DNA of 64,000 nucleotides from Microlunatus endophyticus (GCF_014646195.1 NZ_BMMZ01000003.1:372001-436000); one strand, 5' to 3'. Positions 43,658 to 52,844 are shown, numbered from the stretch's first letter. Notes: a model not told the origin generated them from the sequence alone. Program-made: numbers and translations.

Positions 43658-44797
43658 ATGTCGTCCCGGCCCGTTGCTGTCGCCGCCCTGCTGGCCGCCG
43701 CCACGGTGCTGGCCGGTTGCACGGGGACGACGATCAAGGACTCACCCGGACCGGCGTGGAGCGCGGTGCAGTTGCCCGCAGGCGTACGGCCGACCGCCCT
43801 CGCCGCCGACCAGGACCTGATCATCGGCGGTCGCCGGGGAGCCGGACCCTGGCTGGCCACCCTGGACGGACATCACGCGGTGCACCCGGTGCACCTCGGC
43901 ATGAACTCCCCCTACTCTGAGATCGCCGAATTCGTCTCGATCGCCGCCTATCACGGCAGAATCGCCGCGCTCGGCAATGTGCACGGCGGCGCCCACGGCA
44001 ACTCCCGGTGGACCGTGTGGACCGGCGACACGAGCACGATCACGGAATATCCGCAGACACTGGAGACCTTCGGCGGTGTCAACGGCGGTGACCTCGAAGC
44101 CGTTGTCACCAACAAGAACGGCCCGTTGATCACCGGCAGCTACCGGTTCGGTGACTCGGGCCTGGACGGCGGCATCTGGGTCCCCGACCGCAAGCCGGTG
44201 GGCAGCCACTGGGCGCAGCCCGATCCGACCGGCACCGATCTGGACACGACGCGTACGACGCTGGTGTCGGTCCAGGCCGCTGCCGCCGACGCCGAGCACG
44301 TGGTGTTGGCCGGATCGACCACCCACCTCGACAGCCGGGTGCATCAGGTGGCCTCGGTCTGGGTCCGGCCCGACCAGAAGCGGTGGCACCGGATCGAGCT
44401 GCCCGGGGCGGGTAACCGCAGCGAAGCACTGAGCATCGCCTGCTGGACCGGTACCGGGCAGACCACCGACTGCCTGGTCGCCGGGACCTCGGACGGCCGC
44501 CTCGCCGCCTGGACGGTGTCCGGCAGCCACGTCGCCCGGATCAACGGACTGCCCGAGGTCCGCGTCGTCCAGGACGGTGCCCGGCCGGCTGCCATCGGTC
44601 GTCCCGGCCTCCGCGCGATCGCCTACGACGGCGACGCCGACACCGGACTGCTCTACGAGTCCGCCGGCCGCTGGCTACGGGGCGTCGGTCCGCACGGCAA
44701 GCCGATGAGCGGGGTCGCGCAAGGGCAACAGGCCTACGTCATCACCCAGGCCGGAGACCGCCGCACCCTGAGCCGTACGACGCTGCCGGCGGCATAG
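43658..44797 (+). CDS. Secreted lipoprotein of unknown function
   Basis: 379 residues. Signal peptide with lipobox LAGC (VLAGCTGTT). The rest has repeating short strands (WLATLDGHHAV, WTVWTGDTSTI, HQVASVWVRPDQKRWH, GRLAAWTVSG) suggestive of a beta-propeller. No catalytic motif. Placed between the GH2 gene and the ATP-grasp operon; not clearly linked to either. Confidence 0.72.
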   Translation: MSSRPVAVAALLAAATVLAGCTGTTIKDSPGPAWSAVQLPAGVRPTALAADQDLIIGGRRGAGPWLATLDGHHAVHPVHLGMNSPYSEIAEFVSIAAYHGRIAALGNVHGGAHGNSRWTVWTGDTSTITEYPQTLETFGGVNGGDLEAVVTNKNGPLITGSYRFGDSGLDGGIWVPDRKPVGSHWAQPDPTGTDLDTTRTTLVSVQAAAADAEHVVLAGSTTHLDSRVHQVASVWVRPDQKRWHRIELPGAGNRSEALSIACWTGTGQTTDCLVAGTSDGRLAAWTVSGSHVARINGLPEVRVVQDGARPAAIGRPGLRAIAYDGDADTGLLYESAGRWLRGVGPHGKPMSGVAQGQQAYVITQAGDRRTLSRTTLPAA

Positions 44798-44809
44798 ATC
44801 GCGCCGAAC

Positions 44810-44838
44810 AAACAGCACTGCACAGATATCTGCTGTTT
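44810..44838. promoter_or_regulatory. Nested inverted repeats upstream of the ATP-grasp operon
   Basis: AAACAGCA (44810-44817) and TGCTGTTT (44831-44838) form perfect 8-base arms; between and overlapping them is the 10-base palindrome CAGATATCTG (44823-44832). A further GTTTACAG/CTGTAAC pair follows to about 44860. AT-rich compared with surroundings. An operator, or a terminator for the lipoprotein gene (13 bases after its stop), are both possible. Confidence 0.5.
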
Positions 44839-44883
44839 ACAGATGCAATGCGGCTGTAACGCGGGCGGGGCTACTGTCCGATC

Positions 44884-46578
44884 ATGGCTGACCTGTTCGA
44901 CTCCTACGAACTCGCCGGGAGTTGGGACGAGACCTTCGCGTCCGCAGATTCGCCCCGCCCGTCGTACGAGTCGATCCTGACCGCGCTGCAGCCGTTGGGT
45001 GCCGCCGAGCTCCAGCCGCGCGTCGACGCGCTGGCCCGGACCTTCATGAATCGCGGCGTCACCTTCGCCTACGACGGGCAGGAGCGGCCCTTCCCGACCG
45101 ACATCGTGCCGCGGGTGATCGACGCCGACGAGTGGGATCTGATCGACCGCGGCGTCCAGCAGCGGGTGCGGACGCTGGAGGCGTTCCTGGCCGATGTCTA
45201 CGGCCCCGGCCAGGTCCTGGCGGACGGCATCGTGCCGCGCGAGGTGGTGCTGACGTCCAACCACTTCCACCGCGAGAGCTTCGGCATCGAACCACCCAAT
45301 GGCGTACGGATCCACGTCTCCGGCATCGACCTGATCCGCGACACCGAGGGCACCTTCCGAGTGCTGGAGGACAACGTCCGGATCCCCAGCGGGGTCAGCT
45401 ATGTGATCGAGAATCGGCACGCACTCACCCAGGTGCTGCCGGAGGCGTTCGCCAGTTCGCGGGTGCGGCCGGTCTCCGACTACGCCAACCGGCTGCACGC
45501 CGCCCTGCGGGCCGCAGCTCCCTACGGCGTCGACGACCCGACCATCGTCGTGCTCACACCGGGCGTGCACAACTCCGCCTATTTCGAGCATGCTCTGCTG
45601 GCCCGGCAGATGGGCGTCGAGCTGGTCGAGGGCCGCGATCTCTTCTGTGCCGGCAACCGGGTCTTCATGCCCACCACGGCCGGCGAACGACCGGTGCACG
45701 TGATCTACCGCCGGGTCGACGACGAATACCTGGATCCGGTGCAGTTCATGCCCGGGTCGGTGCTCGGCTGCCTCGGGCTGGTCAACGCGGCCCGCGCTGG
45801 GCACGTGGTGCTGGCGAATGCGATCGGCAACGGCGTGGCCGATGACAAGTTGATCTACAGCTACGTGCCGGATCTGATCCGCTACTACACCGGCGAGGAA
45901 CCGATCCTGCCCAATGTCGAGACCTATCGGCTCGGTGATCCGGACGCCCGCGAGTACGTCCTGGACCGGCTTGATCAACTCGTGCTGAAGCCGGTCGACG
46001 GCTCGGGCGGCAAGGGTCTGGTGATCGGTCCGCAGGCGGACGAGCGCACCCTGGACGTGCTGCGCCGCAAGGTGATCGCCGATCCACGGGCCTGGATCGC
46101 CCAGCCGGTGATCTCGATGTCGACGGTGCCGACCTTCGTCGGCGACGCCTTCCAGCCACGTCATGTTGATCTTCGTCCGTTCGCGGTCAACGACGGGGAG
46201 AAGGTCTGGGTGCTGCCGGGCGGGCTGACTCGGGTCGCTCTCGGCGAGGGGCAGCTGGTGGTCAACTCCAGTCGCGGTGGTGGGTCGAAGGACACCTGGG
46301 TGCTGGCGGCCGGCGAGGAGCGTACGGTCTCGGTTGATCTTGGTGATCTTTCCGAGGCGGCCGCCGAGCACCCGACTCTGCCGGAGCTGTCCGACGGCGA
46401 CGTCGAGGCCCTTCGACAAGCTCAGGGATCGTGGGGCCAGGCCCAGGGATCGTGGGGGCAGGCCCGGGATTCGTGGGTACAGGCCAACGGAACATTCGAT
46501 TCGATGGACGACGAGTTCGCGCCGCGGGACTTCGGCCCGGCCGGGTCGTCGTCGGCCCAGCAGCAACAGCAACAGTGA
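44884..46578 (+). CDS. Circularly permuted ATP-grasp family protein (type 2)
   Basis: 564 residues. The family start YELAGSWDETFASAD and GVTFAYDGQERPFPTDIVPR are typical, and ATP-grasp residues are in LVLKPVDGSGGKGLVIGPQ (about 362-380) and ARAWIAQPVISM-like DPRAWIAQPVIS. These proteins are the first member of a widely conserved trio with alpha-E and transglutaminase proteins; they may form peptide-like bonds but the product is unknown. Near the C-terminus a dispersed repeat (46407-46427) and three 7-residue repeats QGSWGQA (46423-46485) extend the tail. A 17-base gap separates it from the next gene. Confidence 0.9.
   Translation: MADLFDSYELAGSWDETFASADSPRPSYESILTALQPLGAAELQPRVDALARTFMNRGVTFAYDGQERPFPTDIVPRVIDADEWDLIDRGVQQRVRTLEAFLADVYGPGQVLADGIVPREVVLTSNHFHRESFGIEPPNGVRIHVSGIDLIRDTEGTFRVLEDNVRIPSGVSYVIENRHALTQVLPEAFASSRVRPVSDYANRLHAALRAAAPYGVDDPTIVVLTPGVHNSAYFEHALLARQMGVELVEGRDLFCAGNRVFMPTTAGERPVHVIYRRVDDEYLDPVQFMPGSVLGCLGLVNAARAGHVVLANAIGNGVADDKLIYSYVPDLIRYYTGEEPILPNVETYRLGDPDAREYVLDRLDQLVLKPVDGSGGKGLVIGPQADERTLDVLRRKVIADPRAWIAQPVISMSTVPTFVGDAFQPRHVDLRPFAVNDGEKVWVLPGGLTRVALGEGQLVVNSSRGGGSKDTWVLAAGEERTVSVDLGDLSEAAAEHPTLPELSDGDVEALRQAQGSWGQAQGSWGQARDSWVQANGTFDSMDDEFAPRDFGPAGSSSAQQQQQQ
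46407..46427. repeat. Dispersed palindromic repeat inside the ATP-grasp gene
   Basis: GGCCCTTCGACAAGCTCAGGG, same family as 39665 and 42174. In frame, encoding ALRQAQG, the same heptapeptide as in the GH2 gene. Confidence 0.75.
46423..46485 (+). repeat. 21-bp coding tandem repeat, three copies
   Basis: Units CAGGGATCGTGGGGCCAGGC(C) encode QGSWGQA, QGSWGQA and RDSWVQA in the C-terminal tail of the ATP-grasp protein; the third is diverged. It starts inside the dispersed repeat, suggesting slippage seeded by its insertion. Confidence 0.85.
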
Positions 46579-46595
46579 CCGAGCGAGGGGAAACC

Positions 46596-47564
46596 ATGGA
46601 TGCGCCGTTGCACAGCGGATTGCTTCGCCGGATCGCCGAGTCGGTGTTCTGGATCGGCCGCTATCTCGAGCGGTCCGACGTCACGGCCCGCACCCTCGAC
46701 GTGCACCTGCGGCTGCTGGTCGAGGATCCGTGGGCCGAGGAGAATGCCGCCTGCCGGTCACTGCTGGGGATCATGGGCATCGAGGTGCCCGACGGCGAGC
46801 CGATCGGCAGCGTCGGCGTTCTTGATCAACTCGCCTACTCCCCTGCCGCGACCTCGATCAACGGTGCGATCACCGCGGCCCGGGAGAATGCCCGCGGTGC
46901 CCGGGAGATCCTGTCCAGCGAATTCTGGTCCAGCCTCAATACCACCTGGCTGACCCTGCCGGAGGTACGCCGCAGGTCGGAGATCCTCGGCTCGCACGTC
47001 TTCTTCTCCTGGGTCCGCGAGCAGACCGCAACCCTGGCCGGCATCGTCGACCTGACGATGAGCCGCGACGACGCCTGGCGGCTGCTGGTGCTCGGCCGCA
47101 ACCTCGAACGGGTCGACATGACCGCCCGGCTGCTGATGACCAGGGCACTGCCCGGTGCTCCCGGCCGAGGCCAGCCGTCCTGGATGGCGTTGCTGCTGTC
47201 CTGCGGCGCCAACGAGGCCTTCCTGCGCAGCTACCGGGCCGAGGTCGAAGAGGCGTCGGTGATCGAGTTTCTGTTGCTGGACAGGCTTTTCCCGCGCTCG
47301 GTGTTCTCCGCATTGTCGACCGCGGAGGAATGTCTGGCGGAGCTGGATCCCGAGCAGACCCGGGTCGGCGTGCACGATTTCGCCCGCCGCCGGCTGGGCC
47401 GGACGCGTACGCTGCTGGAGTATCGCAGCACCGAGGATCTGCTCTCCAACCTGCCCGGACTGCTGCGTGATCTTGAGCGGACCTGCTCCGAGGTCAGTGA
47501 TGCGGTGGCCAGCCGCTTCTTCCAGGCAGCGCGGGCGATGGCCTGGGCGCAGGAAGGAGCCTGA
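46596..47564 (+). CDS. Alpha-E domain protein (DUF403 family)
   Basis: 322 residues from ATG at 46596 (GAGGGG upstream; the frame is open further 5' inside the ATP-grasp gene but without a start in context). RIAESVFWIGRYLERSDVTA is the hallmark N-terminus, and LGRNLERVDMTARLLMTRAL repeats the motif mid-protein. All-helical, no known enzymatic residues. Always found between an ATP-grasp protein and a transglutaminase-like protein. Its stop TGA overlaps the next ATG by one base. Confidence 0.92.
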   Translation: MDAPLHSGLLRRIAESVFWIGRYLERSDVTARTLDVHLRLLVEDPWAEENAACRSLLGIMGIEVPDGEPIGSVGVLDQLAYSPAATSINGAITAARENARGAREILSSEFWSSLNTTWLTLPEVRRRSEILGSHVFFSWVREQTATLAGIVDLTMSRDDAWRLLVLGRNLERVDMTARLLMTRALPGAPGRGQPSWMALLLSCGANEAFLRSYRAEVEEASVIEFLLLDRLFPRSVFSALSTAEECLAELDPEQTRVGVHDFARRRLGRTRTLLEYRSTEDLLSNLPGLLRDLERTCSEVSDAVASRFFQAARAMAWAQEGA

Positions 47565-48436
47565 TGGCGACCGAAGTCACCGAGGAGCACATCGCGACGA
47601 CGCACCGGCTGCGGATCCGGCACGAGACCTCCTTCGAATACGACAACGAGGTCACCGCCTCCTACAACGAGGTCCGGATGACACCGGTGTCCGACCAGCA
47701 CCAGACCACTCTGCACAGCAGGCTGGATATCCGGCCGTCCGCGGCCGTCTTCCGCTATCGCGACTATTGGGGCACGGAGGCGGCCGCCTTCGACATCAAC
47801 GTGCCGCACCGCGAGCTGCACGTGATCGCGACCAGCCTGATCGACACCTGGGAGTATCCGGCCTTCAGACCGGGCGGCTGGCAACGGCTCTCGGACCCGG
47901 CGAACCGGGACCGGCTGACCGAATACCTGCGGCACACACCCCGTACGGAGCCCAACGACGAGTTGGCCGGCCTGGTGGGCGACATCGTCCGCGGCGACAC
48001 CCCAGACGAGGCGGCACTGGCCACCAGCCGGTTCGTCCATGATCAGATCGAGTACGTCCCCGGAGCGACCGGCGTGCACACCTCAGTGACCGATGTCTGG
48101 TCGGAGCACAAGGGCGTCTGCCAGGACATCGCGCACCTGACCATCGCCATGCTGCGCACCGCCGGGATCCCGGCCCGCTATGTCTCCGGCTATCTGCATC
48201 CCAAGGCCGAGGCCAACACCGGCGAACCGGTGATCGGTCAGAGCCACGCCTGGGTGGAGTGGTGGGACGGCGGCTGGCATGCCTACGACCCCACCAACGC
48301 CATCCCCGCCGGCCCGGAGCACGTGGTCGTCGCCCGCGGCCGGGAGTACGCCGATGTCGCCCCCTTCAAGGGCCTCTTCTCCGGCAACGCGTCGAGCAAA
48401 CTGGACGTCTCTGTGGAGATCACCCTGCTCTCCTGA
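47564..48436 (+). CDS. Transglutaminase-like (bacterial) protease/peptide-modifying protein
   Basis: 290 residues; AGGAAGGAG precedes the ATG. The N-terminal domain (HRLRIRHETSFEYDNEVTAS) is the bacterial transglutaminase N-domain. The catalytic triad is visible: Cys186 in HKGVCQDIAHL, His228 in GQSHAWVEWW and Asp242 in AYDPTNAIP. No signal peptide. As the third gene of the ATP-grasp/alpha-E/transglutaminase trio it may cleave or trim a peptide made by the ATP-grasp partner; this is a prediction only. Confidence 0.92.
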   Translation: MATEVTEEHIATTHRLRIRHETSFEYDNEVTASYNEVRMTPVSDQHQTTLHSRLDIRPSAAVFRYRDYWGTEAAAFDINVPHRELHVIATSLIDTWEYPAFRPGGWQRLSDPANRDRLTEYLRHTPRTEPNDELAGLVGDIVRGDTPDEAALATSRFVHDQIEYVPGATGVHTSVTDVWSEHKGVCQDIAHLTIAMLRTAGIPARYVSGYLHPKAEANTGEPVIGQSHAWVEWWDGGWHAYDPTNAIPAGPEHVVVARGREYADVAPFKGLFSGNASSKLDVSVEITLLS

Positions 48437-48735
48437 CTCGCTCCCGGTCCAATGCCAGCTCGGTCCAATCCCAAGCCGGTCCCGTCCCAGGGGCGCCCTC
48501 GCTTCACTTCCATCCCAGCCCCAAGGACCTCGCTTCCCCGACATGCCTTCGCTTCGCGGGCAACGGAAGCGGACGCACGGACGGGAAGCGAGGCCGGTAC
48601 GACGGGAAGCGAGGAGATGCCCACCTCGCGCGGCTGGAGCTCGCCGGGATGCCCTGGAGGTCGCCTCGACCATCTGAGCGGAGCGGACTTGATCATCGGC
48701 CTTGACACGGCAGCGGCATCCTGGTTCGCTTTCGG
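48437..48735. other. Intergenic region with GAAGCGAGG/CCTCGCTTC repeats
   Basis: No gene seen. Three short CGGTCCaatCCCa-like units are at about 48444-48490. CCTCGCTTCCC (48528-48538) pairs exactly with GGGAAGCGAGG at 48583-48593 and again at 48604-48614 as a longer GACGGGAAGCGAGG direct repeat. These can form alternative hairpins between the transglutaminase stop and the GH78 start. A TTGACA at 48702 is a possible -35, without a clear -10. Confidence 0.5.
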
Positions 48736-51069
48736 ATGGACCAGTTAGAACGTTTCAACCTCACCTCGAAGGACGGACTTCCAATGGCGGAAGTAGCAGC
48801 CGACCCGCTGGTCGGCGCAACTGTGATCGCAGCCGACGACGAGTACGGCACCGCACCACTGCTGCGGAAAGAATTCGATCTTGCCGCCGACCACGGCGAC
48901 CTGGTCTCGGCGACCCTGACGGCGACAGCACTCGGCGTCGTCGATCTGGAGATCAGCGGACAGCCGATCGCCCCGGACGTCTTGACCCCGGGCTGGAGCA
49001 GTTACGAGTGGCGGATCCGCTACCGCAGCTATGACGTCACAGCGCTGCTGCCCGCCGCGGGCGGAAAGGCGGCGATCGGGGCGTCACTGGGCAACGGCTG
49101 GTATCGCGGCCGGATCGGCTTCACCGGCGGCATCGCCCTGTACGGCGACGAGCTCGGCCTGGTCGCGCGGCTCGACCTGACGTACGCCGACGATCACGTC
49201 CAGACGATCGTCACCGACGACAGCTGGAAGTCCGGGCCCTCGACCACCACCGACAACCAGATCTACGACGGGCAGACCATCGACGCCCGCCGGGCTCAGC
49301 CGGGCTGGTCCTGCCCAGGCTTCGACGACAACTCCTGGACCGGCGTGCGCGCCCTCGATTTCGATCCTGGTCGGTTGACTGCGCCGATCGGCCCGCCGGT
49401 GATCCGGCACGAGTCGATCAAGCCGGTCGCGATCCTGACCTCGCCGTCGGGCAAGACCTTGATCGACTTCGGCCAGAATCTCGTTGGCTGGTTGCGATTC
49501 ACCGTCTCGGGGCAGCCGGGCGACGAGATTGTGATCACGCATGCTGAAGTGTTGGAGAACGGTGAGCTCGGCACTCGCCCGCTACGGACGGCCAAGCAGA
49601 CCGACCGCTTCATCCTCTCCGGGGGCGAGGACTTCTTCGAACCGACCAAGACCTTCCACGGATTCCGCTACGTGGAGGTGACCGGCTGGCCGGGCGAGTT
49701 GACGCCGGACTCGCTCGAGGCCGTCGTGGTCTCCTCCGACCTGCGCCGGATCGGGACCTTCGAGTGCTCCGACGAACTGGTCAACCAGCTGCATCGCAAC
49801 GTGATCTGGGGCCAGCGCGGCAACTTCTTGGACGTGCCGACCGACTGCCCGCAGCGCGACGAGCGGCTCGGCTGGACCGGAGACATCGCCGCTTTCGCGC
49901 CCACGGCGGCGTACAACTTCGACGTCAAGGACTTCCTGGCCGACTGGCTTCGTGATCTTGCCGAGGAACAGCTGCACGCCGGCGGCCGGGTGCCGTTCGT
50001 GGCTCCGGACGTGCTCAAGCTCCGGCCCCGCGAAGGCGAGATCGAGCACAACCAGCCGGTCACCGCACTCTGGGGCGACGCGGCGGTCTGGGTGCCCTGG
50101 ACGCTCTACGAGGCCTACGGTGATCAACAGATCCTGACCGATCAGTACGAATCGATGGTCGAGCACGCCCGAGCGATCGAGAGGTCGCTGTCGGACAACG
50201 GACTCTGGGACACCGGCTTCCAGTTCGCCGACTGGCTCGATCCGGACGCCCCGCCGGAGGCCGCCGGCGATGCCAAGGCCGACAAGGGCGTGGTGGCAAC
50301 AGCCTGCGCCTACCGTACGGCCGTGCTGGTGGCGTGGACCGCCGAGCTGCTCGGACATCCAGCCGACCATGATCATTTCGCGAAGCTGGCGGACGACCTG
50401 AAGGCAGCCTTCAACAAGGAGTACGTCGACGATCACGGCATCATCACCAGCGACTGCGCGACCGTCTACGCCCTGGCCATCCACTTCGATCTGATCGACG
50501 AGGCCAAGCGGGAGTTCGCCGGCAACCGACTCGCCGAGCTGGCCGAGAAGGCGGGCTACCGGGTCTCGACCGGATTCGCCGGTACGCCGTTCGTCTGCTG
50601 GGCGCTCAGCGAGACCGGGCACCTCGACACCGCATACAAGCTGCTGCTGGAGAAGGAGAATCCGAGCTGGCTCTACCCCGTCACGATGGGCGCCACAACG
50701 ATCTGGGAACGCTGGGACTCGATGCTCCCCGACGGCAGCATCAATCCGGGCGAGATGACCAGCTTCAACCACTATGCGCTCGGCGCGGTGGCCGACTGGC
50801 TGCACAAGGTCGTGGTCGGCATCGACGCTGCCGAGCCCGGCTACTCCCGGATCCGGATCGCGCCGCAACCCGGCGGCGGGCTCACCTCTGCCAGCGGCAC
50901 GATCTGCACCCCACACGGCGAGGTCCGCAGCTCCTGGACCGTGGACGGCGGCGAGTTCGCTCTGGACGTGACCGTGCCGAACGACTGCTCGGCCGAGGTC
51001 GTGCTGCCGGGTCAACCGGCGGAGACGGTCAGCTCGGGTCACCATCACTTCACCGCCCAGCTCACCTGA
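48736..51069 (+). CDS. Alpha-L-rhamnosidase (GH78)
   Basis: 777 residues from ATG at 48736; ATG at 48784 (MAEVAADP), with AAGGA upstream, is an alternative start. The N-terminal beta domains (PGWSSYEWRIRYRSYDVTAL, GNGWYRGRIGF) are followed by the (alpha/alpha)6 barrel with the GH78 signature FLDVPTDCPQRDERLGWTGD, whose acidic residues form the active site, and GATTIWERWDSMLPDGS. No signal peptide, so it acts on imported rhamnosides. No transporter is adjacent. Confidence 0.9.
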   Translation: MDQLERFNLTSKDGLPMAEVAADPLVGATVIAADDEYGTAPLLRKEFDLAADHGDLVSATLTATALGVVDLEISGQPIAPDVLTPGWSSYEWRIRYRSYDVTALLPAAGGKAAIGASLGNGWYRGRIGFTGGIALYGDELGLVARLDLTYADDHVQTIVTDDSWKSGPSTTTDNQIYDGQTIDARRAQPGWSCPGFDDNSWTGVRALDFDPGRLTAPIGPPVIRHESIKPVAILTSPSGKTLIDFGQNLVGWLRFTVSGQPGDEIVITHAEVLENGELGTRPLRTAKQTDRFILSGGEDFFEPTKTFHGFRYVEVTGWPGELTPDSLEAVVVSSDLRRIGTFECSDELVNQLHRNVIWGQRGNFLDVPTDCPQRDERLGWTGDIAAFAPTAAYNFDVKDFLADWLRDLAEEQLHAGGRVPFVAPDVLKLRPREGEIEHNQPVTALWGDAAVWVPWTLYEAYGDQQILTDQYESMVEHARAIERSLSDNGLWDTGFQFADWLDPDAPPEAAGDAKADKGVVATACAYRTAVLVAWTAELLGHPADHDHFAKLADDLKAAFNKEYVDDHGIITSDCATVYALAIHFDLIDEAKREFAGNRLAELAEKAGYRVSTGFAGTPFVCWALSETGHLDTAYKLLLEKENPSWLYPVTMGATTIWERWDSMLPDGSINPGEMTSFNHYALGAVADWLHKVVVGIDAAEPGYSRIRIAPQPGGGLTSASGTICTPHGEVRSSWTVDGGEFALDVTVPNDCSAEVVLPGQPAETVSSGHHHFTAQLT

Positions 51070-51393
51070 TCAGGGCCTCACTGCCGGATCGGGCCCGCAA
51101 ATTCTCCGAATTTCCCACGCGCGACCCGCTGATCAAGTTGAATGTTCTGTATCAGACAAGGCCGTTTCGCTGAGACGGTCACGAGCTCGCCGGGACCGGC
51201 GACCTCAGTCGTCCCGGTCGACACGGCTCCTGGCAGGGCTGGCTGGCGATCGGGATGGGCGCCGCGTTTCGGGAACCTCGGTCGCACGACCCTGTTTTTT
51301 CCCGTGTCGGTGCCGCGTGGGCCCGCTGGCCGTTGTACTGACCGCAACCAGTACCGGCTCGCGGGCCTATCGTTTTGTCCGGGGATGTGATCG
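51070..51393. other. Gene-free stretch between GH78 and the small membrane protein
   Basis: 324 bases without a convincing gene. It holds the inverted repeat AAATTC-tcc-GAATTT at 51099-51113 and a short hairpin plus T run at 51280-51300 (listed separately). Codon-like periodicity is not evident. Confidence 0.5.
51280..51300 (+). terminator. Weak intrinsic terminator candidate
   Basis: GGTC-gcac-GACC followed by CTGTTTTTT, on the forward strand about 210 bases after the GH78 stop. The stem is only 4-5 bp, so confidence is low. Confidence 0.35.
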
Positions 51394-51768
51394 CTACCGG
51401 GTCGCCGCTGCCAGGATCCCGATCACGATCAGCGCGACGGCGCCGACCGCGAACACCAGGACGATGATCCACGACGGCGGCGCCACGACTGCCGGTTTCG
51501 GCTCCATCGACCTGGCCACCGTCGCGCCGTAGACGGCATGCACCTGACCCTGCTTGGGACGGAAGATCCGTCGGTGCCAGCGGCCGACCCTGCTGTCGAT
51601 GATCTCGCGCAGCCAGCGAGCGGCGTCGGAGTTCGTGTCGAGCTTGCTCAGGATGTCGGCCTCCTGCTGGGCGCGGGCGTGATCGGTGCTCTCGGCGATC
51701 ACGGTCCAGACGCCGGTGATGACCGCGGCGATCACGACAGATGCGGCACCGATGAATGCGACGAGCAT
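51394..51768 (-). CDS. Small two-pass membrane protein of unknown function
   Basis: 124 residues. Hydrophobic helices at about 2-24 and 99-122; between them a soluble loop with DILSKLDTNSDAARWLREII and a basic GRWHRRIFRPKQ. No known family recognised. It lies alone between the GH78 gene and the MmyB-type regulator (51878), on the latter's strand. Confidence 0.65.
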   Translation of the reverse strand: MLVAFIGAASVVIAAVITGVWTVIAESTDHARAQQEADILSKLDTNSDAARWLREIIDSRVGRWHRRIFRPKQGQVHAVYGATVARSMEPKPAVVAPPSWIIVLVFAVGAVALIVIGILAAATR

Positions 51769-51877
51769 GATCGCCTACTCCGATCCTGGCCTGCCACCGG
51801 CTGTCCTCGCCATGTGACGGGTACGGGGCAGGCTCATCCCGAACAGTAGCCGCAGGTCCTGACCGGGGTGACAGGCT

Positions 51878-52741
51878 TCACCTGGCCGGAGACTGCTCCG
51901 GCTCGGTGGCCGCCAGGCTGGCCAGCAGATTCAGCGCGTCGGCACTGGAACTGCCCGGGGCAGCGGTGTAGATGACGAGGATCAGCCCGGGCTGGGAGGT
52001 CAGTTCGGCCGATTCGAAGTTGAGGTCGAGGTCGCCGACCACCGGGTGGTGCAGCTTCTTCGTACCGGCCCGGTGAGTGCGGACGTTGTGCTGGGCCCAG
52101 TTCCGGCGGAACACCTCGCTCTGCGTCGACAGCTCGCCGATCAGTTCCTGCAGCGATCTGTCGTACGGAGCATGGGCCGCCTCCTGGCGGAGGAAACCGG
52201 CGGTGTCCTCGGCGACCCGCTCCCACTCGCGGTAGAACCCGGGGGCGGCCGGATCGAGAAAGACGAAGCGGGCGCTGTTCGCCGGATGCGGCTGGTGTTC
52301 GAGCATCGGGGCGTGCAGGGCGCGCGCCAACCGGTTGGTGGCCAGGAAGTCGTGCCGGCTGTTGCGCACCCAGGCCGGTGCGTCCGTGATCGCGTCGAGG
52401 ACCTGTTGGACGACCGGACGCAGCTTGGGTGAGGCGGTCCGCGAACGCGGTCCCGGCGCGGGTGACTGGCGGGCCAGGTCGTACAGGTACTCCCGTTCGA
52501 CGTCGTCGAGCTGCAGGGCGCGGGCAAGCGACTCCAGCACGGAGTCGGAGGCACCGGAGAGATTCCCGCGCTCCAGGCGTACGTAGTAGTCGACGCTGAC
52601 GCCCGCCAGCATCGCGACCTCCTCGCGCCGCAGGCCCTTCACCCGGCGATGCCCGCCGTAAGCAGGCAGCCCGGCCTGTTCGGGGGTGACCCGGGCGCGG
52701 CGACCGGAGAGGAATTCGCGCACGTCGTCGACGTGACTCAT
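51878..52741 (-). CDS. Xre/MmyB-type helix-turn-helix transcriptional regulator
   Basis: 287 residues from ATG at 52741 (MSHVDDVREFL); the frame is open to 52801 but without a ribosome site. HTH at about 28-70: LRREEVAMLAGVSVDYYVRLERG. The remainder matches the MmyB-like ligand-binding domain (PAWVRNSRHDFLATNRLARA, and RFVFLDPAAPGFYREWERVA). Such regulators usually sit divergent from oxidoreductase genes and repress them; here the alcohol dehydrogenase gene is divergent with about 100 bases between starts. Confidence 0.9.
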   Translation of the reverse strand: MSHVDDVREFLSGRRARVTPEQAGLPAYGGHRRVKGLRREEVAMLAGVSVDYYVRLERGNLSGASDSVLESLARALQLDDVEREYLYDLARQSPAPGPRSRTASPKLRPVVQQVLDAITDAPAWVRNSRHDFLATNRLARALHAPMLEHQPHPANSARFVFLDPAAPGFYREWERVAEDTAGFLRQEAAHAPYDRSLQELIGELSTQSEVFRRNWAQHNVRTHRAGTKKLHHPVVGDLDLNFESAELTSQPGLILVIYTAAPGSSSADALNLLASLAATEPEQSPAR

Positions 52742-52844
52742 ACCGCCGAACCTACGTCGCCGACCAAGCCACGAGGCAGGTACTGGCGTTACCCGGAACA
52801 CCTGTCACTCCTGCGAACGCCGACGGGGAGTAAGGGTGGAACCC

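Noticed and set aside
44734..46572. 612-codon open frame opposite the ATP-grasp gene
   Set aside because: Low-complexity Arg/Asp/His composition, no recognisable domain; the forward frame has clear family motifs and codon bias.
49582..51048. 488-codon open frame opposite GH78
   Set aside because: Shadow frame; GH78 signature is on the forward strand.
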